In this document: positions 15,458 through 17,094 of the stretch, in pieces | Position numbering within the stretch: position 1 is the stretch's first letter | How the letters are laid out: every line of letters begins with the position of its first letter | Source of the DNA: CAYLJO01 sp964383905 | GTDB taxonomy: Bacteria > Acidobacteriota > Blastocatellia > Pyrinomonadales > Pyrinomonadaceae | Direction of reading: 5' to 3' | Length of the DNA stretch: 17,094 nt | Assembly: GCA_964383905.1 (NCBI GenBank) | Contig: CAYLJO010000131.1 | Location: forward strand, 1-17,094 | Notes under the pieces: generated by a model | Seen by the model: only the letters and a program-made list of their open reading frames with translations | Told to the model about the DNA's origin: nothing | Database searches by the model: none | Position numbers and translations under genes: made by a program

Positions 15458-15652
15458 ATGAACGGGCTACTTACAACGGCAGAGGCGGCCCAGCGCCTGG
15501 GCGTCACCCGCTGGCGTGTCAACGCTCTGATCCGTGACGGCCGCCTGAGGGCGACCCGGCTCGGTCAGATCTTCGTGATCGAAGAAGGCGACCTCAAGGC
15601 GGTCGAGCACCGCAAGCCGGGCAGGCCACCAAAGCCAGCCGACAAGAAGTAA
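15458..15652 (+). CDS. Small HTH DNA-binding protein with AT-hook-like tail
   Basis: A 64-residue protein of the excisionase/HTH_17 (MerR-like) type: residues 1-48 contain LTTAEAAQRLGVTRWRVNAL followed by IRDGRLRATRLGQIFVIEEG, the usual helix-turn-helix plus wing. The tail HRKPGRPPKPADKK contains a GRP core flanked by Pro and Lys, as in AT-hooks that bind the minor groove of AT-rich DNA. The ATG at 15458 has AGGAG just upstream. An in-frame ATG far upstream adds residues unlike the family and lacks that signal. It may regulate a nearby or distant promoter; the AT-rich repeats at 14334-14485 lie about 1 kb away. No integrase sits beside it, so an excisionase role is not supported. Confidence 0.8.
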   Translation: MNGLLTTAEAAQRLGVTRWRVNALIRDGRLRATRLGQIFVIEEGDLKAVEHRKPGRPPKPADKK

Positions 15653-15815
15653 GCAACAAATCTCAGCCAGAGAAGTAACCGTAGTTTTCCCATACCGCAT
15701 TAAGCCATTAGTCACTTTGTTGCCGAGACAGGATATTTAATCGCAATCTTTTTCTGCGCCAGCCTCCCGGCCTGGCGTGCCCCATTAACCTCATAATCCA
15801 TAGAAAGGAGCACCG

Positions 15816-16082
15816 ATGAAATTCACACGTACTTTACTCAGCCTCTTACTCACTATCGTTTTGCTTGGTGCGCCGGCACTCGCGCAGAAGTATCGACATA
15901 CGCACAGAGGATCCACCTCACACACATACACCAATGTCGAGGGTCGGCGCGTTCGCTCGCCCATCAGGAGATCGAGTGTCCCGGCCGGAGCGTCGGCTCA
16001 ATGTCGCGACGGCTCCTATAGCTTCAGCCAACACAGGCAGGGGACGTGCTCGCACCACGGAGGCATGGCCAAGTGGCTCTGA
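15816..16082 (+). CDS. DUF3761-like secreted protein
   Basis: An 88-residue exported protein. Residues 1-24 form a clear signal peptide (MKFTRTLLSLLLTIVLLG, then APALAQ). The mature part is short, His/Arg-rich, and ends with SAQCRDGSYSFSQHRQGTCS, then HHGGMAKWL. This block, with two cysteines and HHGG-x-A-x-WL, is the DUF3761 signature, related in appearance to YHYH/HHGG-type extracytoplasmic modules. It has no known enzymatic function. The ribosome binding site AAAGGAG is 7-8 bases before the ATG. A 6-bp GC hairpin (15758-15778) lies in the presumed leader. It is the first of three co-directional genes reaching the window edge. Confidence 0.82.
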   Translation: MKFTRTLLSLLLTIVLLGAPALAQKYRHTHRGSTSHTYTNVEGRRVRSPIRRSSVPAGASAQCRDGSYSFSQHRQGTCSHHGGMAKWL

Positions 16083-16141
16083 GCCATCTCGCCGACCCAT
16101 GTAGTTATTCAAACTCTTTCCCTCTTCACGGATCCACCTGT

Positions 16142-16945
16142 ATGAGTGCAGCAAAACCCACTAAACGCAGTCGATCAATCCCTGAACATATCAAGCGCGC
16201 CGTCAACGCGCGCGATCAATTCAGGTGCCGAAACTGCGGCGTCCATACTGAATTCATTCACTATGATCACAACTTCCCTTTTGACTTAGGCGGACCTACA
16301 ACCGTCGAGAACATCCAGTCGCTCTGCCCCAAGTGCAACACCTCGAAGGGCAATAAGATCACCTGCCCGCGCTGCCGCCACTGGTTCTCACCGGATAAGC
16401 CGCGATGCCCTCAGTGCGGGGCGCCTCTTGCCTATTCGAAATACAAGGAAACTTTGGCCGGTCGGCTAGAGCATGTAGTTCAGAAAGTAGGCAAAGCGGT
16501 CGTGATTGGCGGGGCGGCAGCCGTCCTACTGATCCTGCTTGTGAGCGGAATTGCTGTCGTGCTCTACGTTCACAGTAACGGTGCCGCCGGCGGTATCGCC
16601 TCGCAGGGCTCGAATGTGGCCAGCATTATCAATCAAACCGTCAACATCAGTCCTAACTCGATCTACCCGATCAAATTCACTATCCCGAATGACGCGGTGT
16701 CGGGACGAGTAGCAGGCGGCTTTCGTGTGACATCGGGCGATCAAGTTAATGCTCTAGTCATTGATGAGAAAGACTACCAGAGCCTCGTGAAGAATTCGCC
16801 GGTGAGCGCTCTTTATGAATCCGGCCTGACCGTTTCGAAGAAGATCAACCGCAAGCTCGATCCCGGCTCCTATTACCTGATCTTCCGCAACCAGTCTGCC
16901 GGCAACTCGTCTGTGGCCGCCGAGTTTTATGTCGGGCATAAATGA
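16142..16945 (+). CDS. Membrane-anchored HNH nuclease-like protein with C-terminal beta domain
   Basis: A 267-residue protein with an unusual domain order. Residues 24-72 are an HNH domain: Cys29/Cys32 (FRCRNCG), Asp42-His43 (YDHNFPF), Asn57 and Cys62/Cys65 with NTSKGNK. Residues 75-92 form a zinc ribbon (CPRCRHWFSPDKPRCPQC). A single membrane helix spans about 119-143 (VVIGGAAAVLLILLVSGIAV). The C-terminal 110 residues are beta-strand-rich (YPIKFTIPND, GGFRVTSGDQVNALVIDEKD, YESGLTVSKK, DPGSYYLIFRNQSAG) and resemble a p24/GOLD-like sandwich. Basic residues before the helix suggest that the nuclease side is cytosolic and the beta domain external. The start at 16142 is the first ATG before the basic stretch and has no clear ribosome binding site; the frame opens 32 codons earlier within the upstream gene. 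Key HNH residues are present, so activity is possible. Confidence 0.8.
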   Translation: MSAAKPTKRSRSIPEHIKRAVNARDQFRCRNCGVHTEFIHYDHNFPFDLGGPTTVENIQSLCPKCNTSKGNKITCPRCRHWFSPDKPRCPQCGAPLAYSKYKETLAGRLEHVVQKVGKAVVIGGAAAVLLILLVSGIAVVLYVHSNGAAGGIASQGSNVASIINQTVNISPNSIYPIKFTIPNDAVSGRVAGGFRVTSGDQVNALVIDEKDYQSLVKNSPVSALYESGLTVSKKINRKLDPGSYYLIFRNQSAGNSSVAAEFYVGHK

Positions 16946-16958
16946 AAGGAGTTCTCAC

Positions 16959-17094
16959 ATGTCCGAAGGCGGTTTCTTCTCTTTCAAAACTTTAGTCAGC
17001 GCCCTATTTATCAAAACCTTCTACGTCCTCGGGCTTCTACTCATCACGGGCGTGGCCATTTACATGATGGTTGCCGGCACCATGGCGGCCATGC
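16959..17094 (+). CDS. DUF4282-like membrane protein, partial
   Basis: The first 45 codons of a gene cut by the window end. The sequence MSEGGFFSFKTLVSALFIKT then FYVLGLLLITGVAIYMMVAG shows the amphipathic FFSFKTLV start and a hydrophobic helix typical of DUF4282 membrane proteins, whose role is unknown. AAAGGAG lies 7 bases before the ATG. It begins 13 bases after the stop of the HNH-like gene, which suggests a shared transcript. Confidence 0.65.
   Translation, partial: MSEGGFFSFKTLVSALFIKTFYVLGLLLITGVAIYMMVAGTMAAM

Noticed and set aside
15758..15778. CGCCAG/CTGGCG hairpin as a terminator or riboswitch
   Set aside because: Only six base pairs, no downstream T run and no recognisable riboswitch core.
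1..17094. CRISPR arrays, tRNA and rRNA genes
   Set aside because: No regularly spaced repeats and no cloverleaf or rRNA-like conserved stretches were seen by eye.

Overview
The window looks like a piece of an Acidobacteriota chromosome, probably Blastocatellia-like. This is inferred from a PadR regulator next to an acidobacterial duplicated orphan permease (ADOP), a secreted S46 peptidase and the overall GC-rich coding style; no rRNA or tRNA is present to confirm it. The left 8.6 kb lies on the minus strand and is a degrading set of envelope and export genes. It holds a DUF2127 membrane protein, an intact S46 dipeptidyl peptidase, an M23 metallopeptidase broken by a stop and a frameshift, an intact peptidase T with an unexpected signal peptide, a frameshifted small secreted protein, and a PadR/ADOP pair collapsed into one locus by a deletion. 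A perfect inverted repeat overlapping a candidate promoter precedes the PadR fragment.

From 8.6 to 15.4 kb the window is accessory DNA. It starts with a possible transposase fragment and a minus-strand group of unrecognised, partly frameshifted genes. The most notable part follows. Two sequences at 10404-10489 and 11158-11239 have the architecture of integron attC sites: paired outer core boxes, an unpaired spacer, and inner arms differing by one extra G. They flank a reading frame for an unknown cysteine-containing protein. The 5' edge of that segment (GTTGGCACGCC) is the exact reverse complement of the first 11 bases around the left core of its own downstream attC-like site, as expected for a mobile gene cassette. 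No integrase is visible, so this resembles a cluster of attC sites lacking an integrase (CALIN). An O-methyltransferase gene follows, then a complete ISL3-family insertion sequence with 26-bp perfect inverted repeats and an 8-bp target duplication. After it come an AT-rich stretch with two 43-46 bp direct repeats, a small membrane protein gene and a decayed small reading frame.

The right end (15.4-17.1 kb) is on the plus strand. It carries a small HTH protein with an AT-hook-like tail, a secreted DUF3761-like protein, an unusual predicted membrane protein joining an HNH nuclease domain and zinc ribbons to a C-terminal beta-rich domain, and the start of a DUF4282-like membrane protein.

All family names come from motif recognition by eye. 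No homology search, folding or promoter program was run.
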